The position numbers and the translations under genes are program-made. From Dermatobacter hominis (lineage in GTDB: Bacteria; Actinomycetota; Acidimicrobiia; Acidimicrobiales; Microtrichaceae): 64,000 nt of DNA. The notes under the pieces are model-generated. The model had not been told where the DNA came from and did no database searches. It was given only the letters and a program-made list of their open reading frames with translations. The stretch covers positions 310,001-374,000 of the forward strand of contig NZ_CP085840.1 in assembly GCF_020715685.1 (NCBI RefSeq). The letters are read 5' to 3'. Positions 9,119-23,988 of this stretch are shown piece after piece; positions within the stretch are counted from its first letter, which is position 1; each line of letters begins with the position of its first letter.

Positions 9119-10315
9119 ATGGCGAAGCGGGTGGTGCTGGCCTACAGCGGCGGGCTCGACACCTCGGTGGCGGTGCGGTGGATGATCGAGCACCTCGGCG
9201 TCGAGGTGGTGTGCCTGTCCGCGGACGTCGGCCAGGAGGGCACGCTCGACGGCAACCGCGAGAAGGCGCTCGGCGCCGGCGCGATCGCGTACGAGGAGCT
9301 GGACCTGCGGCAGGAGTTCGCGGACGACTTCCTCGCCCCGCTCATCAAGGCCAACGCGCTCTACGAGGACCAGTACCCGCTCGTCTCCGCGCTGTCGCGG
9401 CCGCTCATCGCCAAGAAGCAGGTCGAGGTGGCCCGGAAGTACGGCGCCGACGGCGTGGCGCACGGCTGCACGGGCAAGGGCAACGACCAGGTCCGCTTCG
9501 AGGTCAGCTACATGGCCCTGGCGCCCGACCTGGAGCAGCTGGCGCCGGTCCGCAACTGGGGCTTCACCCGCGAGGACTCGATCGAGTACGCCGGCCGGCA
9601 CGGCATCCCGGTCGGCGCCACCAAGGAGAAGCTGTACTCGATCGACGACAACCTCTGGGGCCGGGCGATCGAGTGCGGCGAGATGGAGGACCCGTGGGCC
9701 GAGCCGCCCGACGGCGTCTGGAAGATGACCCGGCCGACCGCCACCGAGCCGGCGCAGTTCACGCTGAGCTTCGAGAAGGGCGTCCCGGTCGCGCTCGACG
9801 GCCAGGCCAAGCCGCTGTTCGAGATCATCATCGAGCTGAACCACCTCGTGGGCAGCTACGGATGGGGCCGGATCGACATGGTCGAGAACCGGCGGGTCGG
9901 CATCAAGAGCCGCGAGACCTACGAGGCGCCGGGGGCGCTGGCGGTGATCCTGGCGCACCGGGACCTCGAGTCCCTGACCGTCGAGCGGGACCTCGGTCGC
10001 CAGAAGATCGCCCTGCAGCACAAGTACGCGGAGCTCGTGTACGACGGCCTCTGGTACTCGCCGCTGCGGGACGCGCTCGACGCGTTCATCGACGTCTCGC
10101 AGGAGCACGTGACCGGTGACGTCCGGCTGCGGCTCGAGCCGAACCGCTGCTGGGTCGTGGGCCGGCGGGCGCCGCGGTCGCTCTACGACTACGGGCTCGC
10201 CACCTACGACGCGGCCGACCGGTTCCGCCACGCCGACTCCGAGGGCTTCGTCCGCATCTGGGGCCTCGGCGTGCAGACCTGGTCCGACGTGCAGGGACCG
10301 GGTTCGCAGCGATGA
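9119..10315 (+). CDS. argG: Argininosuccinate synthase
   Basis: Condenses citrulline and aspartate with ATP to argininosuccinate. The 398-aa length is normal. The ATP pyrophosphatase P-loop is LAYSGGLDTSVAV at residues 7-19; the conserved GCTGKGNDQVRFE and the YSIDDNLWGRAIECG segments follow. An 82-nt gap separates it from argR; the gap holds GC-rich inverted repeats, and a good Shine-Dalgarno (AGAAGGGA at 9103-9110) precedes the ATG. It could be read through from argC or have its own start; no convincing promoter is visible in the gap. Confidence 0.96.
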   Translation: MAKRVVLAYSGGLDTSVAVRWMIEHLGVEVVCLSADVGQEGTLDGNREKALGAGAIAYEELDLRQEFADDFLAPLIKANALYEDQYPLVSALSRPLIAKKQVEVARKYGADGVAHGCTGKGNDQVRFEVSYMALAPDLEQLAPVRNWGFTREDSIEYAGRHGIPVGATKEKLYSIDDNLWGRAIECGEMEDPWAEPPDGVWKMTRPTATEPAQFTLSFEKGVPVALDGQAKPLFEIIIELNHLVGSYGWGRIDMVENRRVGIKSRETYEAPGALAVILAHRDLESLTVERDLGRQKIALQHKYAELVYDGLWYSPLRDALDAFIDVSQEHVTGDVRLRLEPNRCWVVGRRAPRSLYDYGLATYDAADRFRHADSEGFVRIWGLGVQTWSDVQGPGSQR

Positions 10316-11766
10316 CGCCGGCGGACGCGGACGACGGCACCGGGCGCGGCCAGCTCTGGCACGGCCGCTTCGACGTCGCGCCCGCCGAGGCCCTCGTCGA
10401 GTTCACCGGGTCGCTCGGCTACGACCAGCGCCTGCTGCCCGACGACGTCGCCTGCTCGAAGGCCCACGTCCGCGGCCTGCACCGGGCCGGACTGCTCGAC
10501 GAGGACGAGCTCGCCGCCCTGCTCGGCGGGCTGGACTCGGTCGAGATGGAGTTCCGGGCGGGCGAGCTGCGCTTCGAGCCGTCCGACGAGGACGTCCACA
10601 CCGCCATCGAGCGCCGCGTCACCGAGCTGGTCGGACCGGTCGGCGGCAAGATCCACACCGGACGGTCGCGCAACGACCAGGTCGCGACCGCGTTCCGCCA
10701 CCACGTCGTCGGCCAGCTCGCGGCCACCGCCGACCTGGTCCTCGGACTGGTCGACGTGCTGACCGATCGGGCCGACGCCTCGCTGGAGCAGGGCCCCGGG
10801 GGCGGACCGGTCCGCCTGCCCGGCTACACCCACCTGCAGCGAGCCCAACCGGTGCTGCTGGCGCACCACCTGATGGCCCACGCCTGGGCGCTCCTGCGCG
10901 ACGTCGACCGGCTCGCGGACTGCCGCCGGCGCGTCGACGTCTCGCCGCTCGGCGCCGGGGCGCTGGCGGGCACGTCGCTGCCGATCGACCCCGACGCCAC
11001 CGCGGCCGACGCCGGCTTCCCGGCCCGCTTCGAGAACTCGCTCGACGCGACCTCCGACCGCGACTTCGTGGTCGAGTCGCTCTTCGTGCTGTGCACGATC
11101 GGCCTCCACCTCTCGCGCATGGGCGAGGAGGTCGTGCTGTGGACCAGCGACGAGTTCGCGTTCGCCGTCCTCGACGACACCTACGCCACCGGGTCGTCGA
11201 TGATGCCGCAGAAGAAGAACCCCGACGTCGCCGAGCTGGCGCGCGGGAAGGCCGGCCGGCTGATCGGCGACCTGACCGGGTTCCTGGCCACCATGAAGTC
11301 GCTCCCGCTCGCCTACAACCGCGACCTCCAGGAGGACAAGGAGCCGCTGTTCGACGCGCTCGACACGGTCCGCCTGGGCCTCCTGGCGATGCGAGGTCTC
11401 TACTCGACGATCACGTTCCGACCCGAGCGGATGGCCGAGGCCGCCGACTCGCCGTACGCGGCGGCCACCGACCTCGCGGAGCTGCTGGTGACCGACGGCG
11501 TCCCGTTCCGGGCCGCGCACGGCATCGTCGGTGCGCTCGTCCGGCGCTCGCTCGACGAGGGGATCCCGCTCGTCGACCTCGTCGCGGCGGAACCCGAGCT
11601 GGGGGAGCGCGGGGCGGCGCTGCTGGCGCCGGGGGCGGGGACGGCGAACCGCCGGAGCCCCGGCGGCGGCGGGCCCGGCCCGGTCGAGGCGCAGCGGATC
11701 CGCCTGGCCGAGCGCATCGCCGCCGAGCGGCAGCGGTGGGCGGCGACCCGGCCGGACGGGGCCTGA
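10312..11766 (+). CDS. argH: Argininosuccinate lyase
   Basis: Last step of arginine synthesis: splits argininosuccinate into arginine and fumarate. It is a member of the fumarase/aspartase superfamily with the signature GSSMMPQKKNPDVAEL, the HTGRSRNDQVAT loop, and LPGYTHLQRAQP. The ATG overlaps the argG stop (ATGA). The 484 aa are slightly long because of a Gly/Pro-rich insertion (about residues 435-458) before the final helix. Confidence 0.95.
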   Translation: MTPADADDGTGRGQLWHGRFDVAPAEALVEFTGSLGYDQRLLPDDVACSKAHVRGLHRAGLLDEDELAALLGGLDSVEMEFRAGELRFEPSDEDVHTAIERRVTELVGPVGGKIHTGRSRNDQVATAFRHHVVGQLAATADLVLGLVDVLTDRADASLEQGPGGGPVRLPGYTHLQRAQPVLLAHHLMAHAWALLRDVDRLADCRRRVDVSPLGAGALAGTSLPIDPDATAADAGFPARFENSLDATSDRDFVVESLFVLCTIGLHLSRMGEEVVLWTSDEFAFAVLDDTYATGSSMMPQKKNPDVAELARGKAGRLIGDLTGFLATMKSLPLAYNRDLQEDKEPLFDALDTVRLGLLAMRGLYSTITFRPERMAEAADSPYAAATDLAELLVTDGVPFRAAHGIVGALVRRSLDEGIPLVDLVAAEPELGERGAALLAPGAGTANRRSPGGGGPGPVEAQRIRLAERIAAERQRWAATRPDGA

Positions 11767-11768
11767 CG

Positions 11769-12188
11769 GTGGCGGCCCACCGGCACTCGATCGACATCCG
11801 CTACGGCGAGTGCGATCAGCAGGGCGTGGTGTTCAACGCCAACTACCTCGCCTACGTCGACGACGCCATGGACCACTGGATGCGCTCCTTCGGCGGGACG
11901 GCGTGGGTCGAGACGTGGGACGTGATGCTGAAGGCGGCCCGCGTCGTCTGGCACGGCCCGGCCACGTGGCCGGAGCGCCTCGACGTCGACTGCGGCGTCT
12001 GCCGCTGGGGGCGCACGAGCTTCGACGTCGCCTACGTCGTGACGGTCGCCGGTCGGCCGGTGGCCGACGTGGTCGTGACCTACGTGTCGGTGGCGGCGGG
12101 CACGAGCGATCCGGTCGAGCCGCCGGCCGACGTCGTGGCCGCCATGGGCGACACCGTTCCCGTCCCGGCGTCGCACGCGCCGCGGTGA
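11769..12188 (+). CDS. Hotdog-fold acyl-CoA thioesterase (YbgC/4HBT family)
   Basis: Predicted cytosolic acyl-CoA thioesterase of 139 aa, a single hotdog domain. The active-site pattern RYGECDQQGVVFNANYLAYVDD corresponds to the D-x-x-G-(V/I)-x-x-x-x-Y motif of the 4-hydroxybenzoyl-CoA thioesterase family. The chosen GTG is two bases after the argH stop; no other start before the domain is plausible. The natural acyl-CoA substrate is unknown. It overlaps the following glycosylase gene by 4 nt. Confidence 0.85.
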   Translation: MAAHRHSIDIRYGECDQQGVVFNANYLAYVDDAMDHWMRSFGGTAWVETWDVMLKAARVVWHGPATWPERLDVDCGVCRWGRTSFDVAYVVTVAGRPVADVVVTYVSVAAGTSDPVEPPADVVAAMGDTVPVPASHAPR

Positions 12189-12823
12189 GCGCCCCGGTGG
12201 TGGCCGGCGCGCCCCCGGCGCGCTCCGAGCTGACCGGCGACGCCCGCGCCGTCGGCAAGCGGCTGCTCAACGCGCTCCTGGTCGTCGGCGACCGCGCCGG
12301 CCGCATCGTGGAGGTCGAGGCCTACCGGGGCGCCGAGGACCCGGCCAGCCACGCGCATCGGGGGCCGACGGTGCGCAACGCCACCATGTTCGGCCGTCCC
12401 GGCCTGCTGTACGTGTACCGCTCGTACGGGATCCACTGGTGCGCCAACGTCGTGGCGGGCACCGACGGCGTCGCCGAGGCGGTCCTCGTCCGGGCCGTCG
12501 AGCCGGTCGCCGGCATCGACGAGATGCGCCGGGCCCGGGGTGCCCGGGTGGCCGACCGGGACCTGGCCAACGGCCCCGGCAAGCTGTGCGCCGCACTCGG
12601 GATCGACGGGGCGCACGACGGCGTGGACCTGCTCGACCCGGCCTCGCCGGTGCGGCTCCTGCGCGACGCCGTGCGCCCGCCGTCCCGACCCCTCACGACC
12701 ACCCGCGTCGGGATCTCCAAGGCGGTCGACCGACCCTGGCGCTACCTCGTGCCGGGCCACGCGGGCGCGTCGCGGGGTCGGCCGTCGGGCGGGGCGGCCG
12801 CACCGAGGCGGCCACGACCGTGA
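12185..12823 (+). CDS. mpg: 3-methyladenine DNA glycosylase (AAG/MPG type)
   Basis: Base-excision repair enzyme that removes alkylated purines. The 212 aa match the bacterial AAG fold: an early RIVEVEAYRGAEDPASHAHRG segment with the catalytic glutamate, GLLYVYRSYGIHWCANVV with the base-flipping tyrosine, the NGPGKLCAALGI motif, and VGISKAVDRPWRYLVPG near the end. The GTG start overlaps the thioesterase stop. In M. tuberculosis mpg is next to tyrS; here a NUDIX gene and the divergent PBP lie between them. Confidence 0.93.
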   Translation: MSAPVVAGAPPARSELTGDARAVGKRLLNALLVVGDRAGRIVEVEAYRGAEDPASHAHRGPTVRNATMFGRPGLLYVYRSYGIHWCANVVAGTDGVAEAVLVRAVEPVAGIDEMRRARGARVADRDLANGPGKLCAALGIDGAHDGVDLLDPASPVRLLRDAVRPPSRPLTTTRVGISKAVDRPWRYLVPGHAGASRGRPSGGAAAPRRPRP

Positions 12824-13440
12824 CCGGCTACCGGCTCCTCGCCGCGGACGACCCCGAGCTGGCGCCCTCGTCGGACCCGGCGCGCTCGCGCCGCCGGCTG
12901 GAGGAGGCCCTCTGGAGCGAGGCCGGGCGCGACGACGAGCGGGCCCGGGTCGTGTCGCTGCTCGACGAGCACGGATCGGCGCTCGCGGATCGGACCACCG
13001 CGCCCGGCCACCTGACCGGATCGGCGCTCGTGGTCGACGCCGACCGGCAACGGGTCCTGCTCCTCCTGCACACCAAGCTCGGGCGCTGGTTGCAGCCCGG
13101 CGGCCACGCCGACGGCGACCACGAGCTCGCCGGGGTCGCCCTCAAGGAGGCCACCGAGGAGACCGGCATCCCCGGGCTCCGGGTGCTGGTGCCGGCGGTG
13201 GACCTCGACGTGCACGCCGTCGACCACCGCGACCCGCTCGGCGAGCACCTGCACCTCGACCTGCGGTTCGTCGTGCTGGCGCCGCCCGGGGCGGTCGAGG
13301 ATCCCAACCACGAGTCGCTCGATCACCGGTGGGTCACCTGGGACGAGCTCCCCGGCGCGGTCGACGAGGACGGGATCGTCCGGCTGGCCGAGGCCGGCCG
13401 CGCCGCACTCGGCGAGCTGGACGACGCGGCCGCTCCCTGA
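12820..13440 (+). CDS. NUDIX hydrolase with a variant Nudix box
   Basis: A 206-aa protein whose GTG start overlaps the glycosylase stop. A helical N-terminal extension (about 1-65) precedes the Nudix fold. The box runs from GHADGDHELAG to KEATEETGI: the metal-binding glutamates (EATEE) are kept, but the leading arginine of REUXEE is lysine, the U position is alanine, and the upstream glutamate is histidine. Function as a nucleotide-diphosphate pyrophosphatase is likely but the substrate cannot be assigned. Coupling to a DNA glycosylase suggests, without proving, a role in clearing damaged nucleotides. Confidence 0.85.
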   Translation: MTGYRLLAADDPELAPSSDPARSRRRLEEALWSEAGRDDERARVVSLLDEHGSALADRTTAPGHLTGSALVVDADRQRVLLLLHTKLGRWLQPGGHADGDHELAGVALKEATEETGIPGLRVLVPAVDLDVHAVDHRDPLGEHLHLDLRFVVLAPPGAVEDPNHESLDHRWVTWDELPGAVDEDGIVRLAEAGRAALGELDDAAAP

Positions 13441-13465
13441 CCGGGAGCGGCGAGGGTCCGATCGG

Positions 13466-14050
13466 TCAGCCGACGTCGCCGGGGACCATGCAGCTCTCCA
13501 TGCGGTTGACCTGCGCGAACGCGTCGATCGCCCGGGAGATCTGGCGGTTGGCCTTCAGCGACTCCGAGAACCGGGTCATCGGGTCCTCGCGGAGCTGGTC
13601 GGCGTAGTCCTGGCGGTCACCGATGTAGGTGTCCCAGTCCTCGATCCACTGCTCGATGCCGCTCGAGACCTTGCCCTCCCCCTGGGGGACGATCGGGGCG
13701 AGCTGCGCCGTCATGTCGCGCAGGGCCTCGTTGGCCTGGTCGACGACGTCGGCGCGCTCGACGTGGTCGGGCGTCTGGTCGGCCGTGGGCAGCGCCTCGA
13801 TCCGCACCCGGGCCTGGTGGCAGATCTCCTCGGCCTGGGTCGGGAACGTGCGGTCCTCGAGCTCGTCGATCATCAGCCCCGGGTCGTAGAGGAACAGGGC
13901 GTAGATCCACACCGCGAAGGTCGCCACCACGAACAGGAGCCCGGCGGCGAGGAAGAACCGGCGCCGGCCGGAGGGCCGGTCGTCGCCGCCGTCGACGGGA
14001 GGGTCCTGGGGCGGTGCGGGCGCGTCACCCGGCGCAGCGGTGGGGGGCAC
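13466..14050 (-). CDS. Single-pass membrane protein of unknown function
   Basis: A 194-aa protein from a GTG start. It has a Pro/Asp-rich cytoplasmic tail (about 1-29), one membrane segment (about 31-50, FFLAAGLLFVVATFAVWIY), and a helical outer domain. The outer part holds two cysteines, one in EEICHQARV and one near the C-terminus (MESCMVP), which could form a disulfide. No catalytic motif is recognisable. It lies downstream of the PBP gene on the same strand, with the palindromic element at 14107-14163 between them, so an envelope role is possible but not shown. Confidence 0.75.
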   Translation of the reverse strand: MPPTAAPGDAPAPPQDPPVDGGDDRPSGRRRFFLAAGLLFVVATFAVWIYALFLYDPGLMIDELEDRTFPTQAEEICHQARVRIEALPTADQTPDHVERADVVDQANEALRDMTAQLAPIVPQGEGKVSSGIEQWIEDWDTYIGDRQDYADQLREDPMTRFSESLKANRQISRAIDAFAQVNRMESCMVPGDVG

Positions 14051-14106
14051 GTCCCCAGCTTGGCAGCCGGACCCGACCGGTTGCGAGGCGGGCCGGCACG
14101 CCGCCG

Positions 14107-14163
14107 CCCGTTCTGTTCCCGGTGGCTGGGGTGTTCGCCCCGGTCCTCGGGAACAGAACCGGG
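14107..14163. repeat. Intergenic palindromic element, copy 1
   Basis: Hairpin of 57 bp. The outer stem GTTCTGTTCCCG (14110-14121) pairs perfectly with CGGGAACAGAAC (14148-14159), the inner stem GGGG/CCCC closes a TGTTCG loop, and G-U pairs join the two. It lies between two minus-strand genes, 7 bp past the PBP stop codon. Its reverse complement resembles copy 4 (47555-47610), including the loop region. The end motif CCCGTTCTGT/ACAGAACcGGG is shared with copies 2-4. Confidence 0.8.
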
Positions 14164-14170
14164 GACGGGG

Positions 14171-16633
14171 TCAGTCGTTGGCGGTCGGGCGGCGGGGGGC
14201 GGTCGTGGGCGCGGCCGGCGTCGTCGGCGGGGCGGCGCTGGCCACCTGGTAGCTCAGGACGACCACGCCGTCTGCGGGCCGCTCGCCCGCGGCCGGGATC
14301 GAGCGCCACACCTGGCCGGCCTCGAACGGCTGGCCGTCGGTCCGCAACGAGCCCGGCGGGGCGGCCACGGCCTCGGTCCGCACCGTGTAGCCCAGCGACT
14401 CGAGCTGCTGCTCGGCCTGACCCGTGCCGAAGCCGATCACGTTCGGCACCGGCGTCGCGGGCAGGAAGGTCCCCGGGGTGGACTCGACGTACACCTTCGA
14501 CCCGGCGGCGGCGGACGCCCCCGGGGCGGGGCTCTGGCCCGTGACCGTCCCGGGGCCGACGCCCGACACGGCGGCGTCGATGCGGACGGGCTCCAACCCG
14601 GCCGAGCGCACCGCGGCGATGGCCTTGCGGGTGTCCTTGCCGCCCAGGTCGGGCACCTTGACGTCGCCCGGCACGGTGACCGGGCTGAGGAGCGCTGCGT
14701 TCGAGGATGGCACCGTCGTGGTGGCGGGCGGGGCGGCCAGCGGGTCGACCAGCGGCAGGGGCGGCTGGTCGGCGAGCGCCTTCTTCATGAACGACGACCA
14801 GATCATCGCGGGGTAGGTGCCGCCGTAGACGGTGATCCGCGTGTTGGGCGGGGTCATCGGCACCGGCTGCAGCTTCCCGTCCTTGCCGGGCCTCGGCTTG
14901 GCGAACCCGACCCACACCGCGGTCGCCAGCTGCGGGGTGTACCCGCAGAACCAGCCGTCGACGTTGCTCTGCGACGACCCCGTCTTGCCGCCCGCGGGAC
15001 GGCCGATGTCGGCACGGGTGCCGGTGCCGCCGGAGATGACGCCGGGGAGGATGTTCGACACCTCGATGGCGACCTCGGGCTCCAGCACCTTCGTCTGGGT
15101 GTGCTCGTGCTGGTAGAGCATCGTGCCGTCGGGCCGGTCGATGCGGGTGACCATGACCGGCGGCACGTACACGCCCTGGTTGGCGAACGTGGCGTACACC
15201 GACGCCATGTCCTGCACGGTGGCGTTGTTGGTGCCGAGCACGGCGGACGGGATCGCCAGCAGCTTCGTGGAGACCACGCCGAGCGCCTTGGCCATGTCGA
15301 CCGAGCGCTGCCCACCGACCGCCGGGTCGAGGACGATGTTGGCGTAGCAGGTGTTCGACGACACGACGGTGCACTCGGCCATCGTCCCGCTGCCGATGCC
15401 GCCGCCCTTCACCCGCCAGGTGGTGCCGTCGGAGAGCTGGTGGACCTGCGAGGAGGGGGCGTCGAACCGCTTCGTCGTGGGGACGCCGTTGGCCAGCGCG
15501 GCGGCGAGCACGATGGGCTTGAAGGCGGAGCCGGTCTGGCGTCCGACGCCGCGGGCGAGGTTGGTCTGGCGGTAGTCCGAGGTGCCGAAGTAGTCCCGGC
15601 CCCCGACCATCGCCCGGATCGCGCCGGTCCGGGGGTCGATCGTCACGAGCGAGGCGTCGGGCACCTTCGGGTCGGTGCCCTGGCCGGGCAGGACCTGCGC
15701 GATCGACTGCTCCGCCTGCGCCTGCAGGTCGAGGTCGATCGTCGTGTGGATGCGCAGGCCGCCCCGGTACAGGTTGTTGTAGCGCTCGCCCTGCGTGTCG
15801 CCGAGCACGTCGGAGTCCTTCAGCAGGTACTCCTTGACCGCGTCGACGAAGTGGGCAGCGGGGTAGGGCACCTGCTCGGGCAGCGGCTGGGGCGGGGCGA
15901 GCTCGACCGGGGTGGCGGCCGCGGCGTCGTGCTGCGCCGGCGTGATGTCGCCGAGCTCCAGCATCCGGGCCAGGACGACGTTGCGGCGGGCCACCGCGGC
16001 CTCGGGGTGCTTGCGGGGGTCGTAGCGGGACGGGGCCTGGATGAGCCCGGCGAGCAGCGCCGACCTCGCCAGATCGAGGTCGCCGGCCGGCACGCCGAAG
16101 TAGGACCGGGCGGCGGCATCGATGCCGTAGGCGCCGTCGCCGAAGTAGATCGTGTTGAGGTAGAGCTCGAGGATCAGCGACTTGGAGTAGTTGCGCTCGA
16201 TCGACAGGGCCATCGAGGCCTCCTCGAGCTTGCGCTGGAGGGTCTTCTCGGGCGACAGGAGCGCGGTCTTCACGTACTGCTGGGTGATCGTCGAGCCGCC
16301 CTGGCCGGCCTCGCCGTCCTCGGCGTTGGAGCTCGCGGCGCGGGCGATGGCCCGGGGGTCGACGCCCTTGTGCGACCAGAACCGGGAGTCCTCGATCGCC
16401 ACCACCGCGGTCTGCGTGATGTTCGGGATCTGCTCGAGCGGCACGCTCGTGCGGTTCTCGTCCCGCAGGACGGTGATCACGCGGCCCTTCGCGTCGAACA
16501 CGGTCGTCGGCGCGGCGTTGACCGGGAGCAGCAGGGGCGGGGCGTCACGGGTGGCGCCCCCGCACGCCACGGTGACCGACGCGAGCACGCACAGGCCGGC
16601 GAGCGCGGCGAGGAGGCGGATCGACCGTGACAT
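14171..16633 (-). CDS. Class A penicillin-binding protein with two PASTA domains
   Basis: Bifunctional peptidoglycan glycosyltransferase/transpeptidase of 820 aa acting outside the cytoplasmic membrane. A signal-like hydrophobic N-terminus (about 5-23) is followed by a lipobox-like Cys24. The GT51 domain shows EDSRFWSHKG with catalytic E81 and GGSTITQQ near 112; the transpeptidase has SxxK at 369-372, SSN at 425-427, and KTG at 550-552. Two PASTA repeats (about 640-710 and 715-790) probably sense muropeptide or lipid II, and a Pro/Thr tail ends the protein. The ATG immediately before the hydrophobic segment was chosen; the frame runs open far upstream across tyrS but has no coding character there. 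Transcribed divergently from tyrS. Confidence 0.95.
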   Translation of the reverse strand: MSRSIRLLAALAGLCVLASVTVACGGATRDAPPLLLPVNAAPTTVFDAKGRVITVLRDENRTSVPLEQIPNITQTAVVAIEDSRFWSHKGVDPRAIARAASSNAEDGEAGQGGSTITQQYVKTALLSPEKTLQRKLEEASMALSIERNYSKSLILELYLNTIYFGDGAYGIDAAARSYFGVPAGDLDLARSALLAGLIQAPSRYDPRKHPEAAVARRNVVLARMLELGDITPAQHDAAAATPVELAPPQPLPEQVPYPAAHFVDAVKEYLLKDSDVLGDTQGERYNNLYRGGLRIHTTIDLDLQAQAEQSIAQVLPGQGTDPKVPDASLVTIDPRTGAIRAMVGGRDYFGTSDYRQTNLARGVGRQTGSAFKPIVLAAALANGVPTTKRFDAPSSQVHQLSDGTTWRVKGGGIGSGTMAECTVVSSNTCYANIVLDPAVGGQRSVDMAKALGVVSTKLLAIPSAVLGTNNATVQDMASVYATFANQGVYVPPVMVTRIDRPDGTMLYQHEHTQTKVLEPEVAIEVSNILPGVISGGTGTRADIGRPAGGKTGSSQSNVDGWFCGYTPQLATAVWVGFAKPRPGKDGKLQPVPMTPPNTRITVYGGTYPAMIWSSFMKKALADQPPLPLVDPLAAPPATTTVPSSNAALLSPVTVPGDVKVPDLGGKDTRKAIAAVRSAGLEPVRIDAAVSGVGPGTVTGQSPAPGASAAAGSKVYVESTPGTFLPATPVPNVIGFGTGQAEQQLESLGYTVRTEAVAAPPGSLRTDGQPFEAGQVWRSIPAAGERPADGVVVLSYQVASAAPPTTPAAPTTAPRRPTAND

Positions 16634-16801
16634 GACCGGTCCAGTGTTGCCGAACGCCCCACGGAACTGGTGCCAGCCGCCGGAGGCGCGGCGGTACGCT
16701 CTCAGGTCGCCCGGCGGCGGTCCGCCGCACCGGTCGGGCGCCCACGCACGATCGGCCCGTCCGGCACGTCCCGGGAGGCGGCCCACGGAGGTGACCACAG
16801 G

Positions 16802-18106
<1,305 letters not shown>

Positions 18107-18257
18107 TCGCCGGCGCTCGCCCGAGCGCCCGGGCCGACCGCGATCCGGCGGGCACGCCGCGCCGACGCGGGGTACGCTGACACCCGGTTCGAGCGCCCGC
18201 TCCGGCGGGCGCAGGGGACGGTCGCCACAGAAGTGACGAGCGTCTCAAGGGTTCGGG

Positions 18258-18286
18258 TTGACCTCCTCACGGAGGTGCCCTAATCT
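18258..18286 (+). promoter_or_regulatory. rRNA operon promoter
   Basis: TTGACC (18258-18263) and TAATCT (18281-18286) are separated by 17 bp, an almost ideal housekeeping-sigma promoter and the best one in the window. The start would be near 18293, about 360 nt before mature 16S. The spacer contains a perfect inverted repeat, ACCTCC-tcac-GGAGGT (18261-18276). A further TACGCT hexamer at 18173-18178 could be a second, weaker -10 element. Confidence 0.75.
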
Positions 18287-18652
18287 CTTCCTTCGCCCCG
18301 CACGGCAGCTTCGGCGCCGGAACGGGGCACGGAACCCCTGGCTCGCCGCCACCGTCCGATCCGGACAGCGGCACCGCCACGTTCCCGCTCGAGCCCCACT
18401 CGTGGAGCTCAGCGTTCCTTGACAACGGAAGACAGGATGCCAAAAGGCGAGTGCGGGCGACCGCACGTGGGGCAACCCACGGGTGAGTCGACCCTTCAAT
18501 TCAAAGAAATTCAACGCACTTTCCGGATGACGGTCCGCACGGTCCTCGGACCGGGTGGACCATCGCCAGTCTGTGCCAGTCGGTGATCAGGTTCAGGCCT
18601 GACACCGGCTCTCCGATCGACGGAGCACCTCTTCGGAGGGGTTCCCGAGGTC
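18287..18652 (+). other. rRNA operon leader, no gene
   Basis: The 366-nt transcribed leader before 16S. I see no coding sequence. It contains an unusually A/T-rich patch (about 18494-18521, CAATTCAAAGAAATTCAA) and a CCTTGACAACGGAA segment near 18417 that is repeated in part before 5S (GTTGACAACAGG near 23588). These could belong to antitermination or processing signals, but no boxA match is good enough to name. CCGGATG near 18523 could pair with CATCCGG after 16S as a short 16S processing stem. Confidence 0.5.
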
Positions 18653-23509
<4,857 letters not shown>

Positions 23510-23524
23510 CGTCTTACAAGACGT

Positions 23525-23540
23525 TCGTGCTCGCTATGAA
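23525..23540 (+). other. 23S rRNA processing stem, right arm
   Basis: Right half of the perfect 16-bp stem with 20417-20432. It lies about 15 nt after the mature 23S 3' end, in the 90-nt spacer before 5S. Confidence 0.85.
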
Positions 23541-23599
23541 GTCCTCGAGTGGACGCCGGCCCCGTATTCGGGGCCACCCGCTCGTCAGTTGACAACAGG

Positions 23600-23717
<118 letters not shown>

Positions 23718-23722
23718 TTCTC

Positions 23723-23760
23723 GAAGGGGAGGCGCGAGAGCGCCTCCCCTTCACCGTTTT
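23723..23760 (+). terminator. Rho-independent terminator of the rRNA operon
   Basis: Perfect 13-bp stem, GAAGGGGAGGCGC (23723-23735) with GCGCCTCCCCTTC (23740-23752), closed by a GAGA tetraloop and followed by ACCGTTTT. It begins 6 nt after the 5S end. Confidence 0.9.
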
Positions 23761-23988
23761 CGGGCCGGTTGAGGACCGCGCCCGGCGTCGCCCGCCCTGG
23801 TTCAGGCTGCGGTCGGTGCGGCGCACGCAGCTGCGCTGCGCCGCACGACCCGGTTCCGGGGTGCCGTCGGCGCGGCAGCGTCCGGTACGGTGGCGGGCTC
23901 CCCGACCCCGGTGCCCGTCGCGCCCTTCCGAGCACCAGCACACCACGCAGGACCGCACGCCCGTGGGTCCCCGTCGCAGAGGTTCCCC

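Noticed and set aside
13763-16630. 955-codon plus-strand frame opposite the PBP gene
   Set aside because: Same artefact; the minus-strand PBP has complete catalytic motifs, and the plus frame has no domain or start signal.
16634-16801. T-box leader for tyrS
   Set aside because: No specifier stem, antiterminator bulge, or T-box sequence is visible in the 168-nt region.
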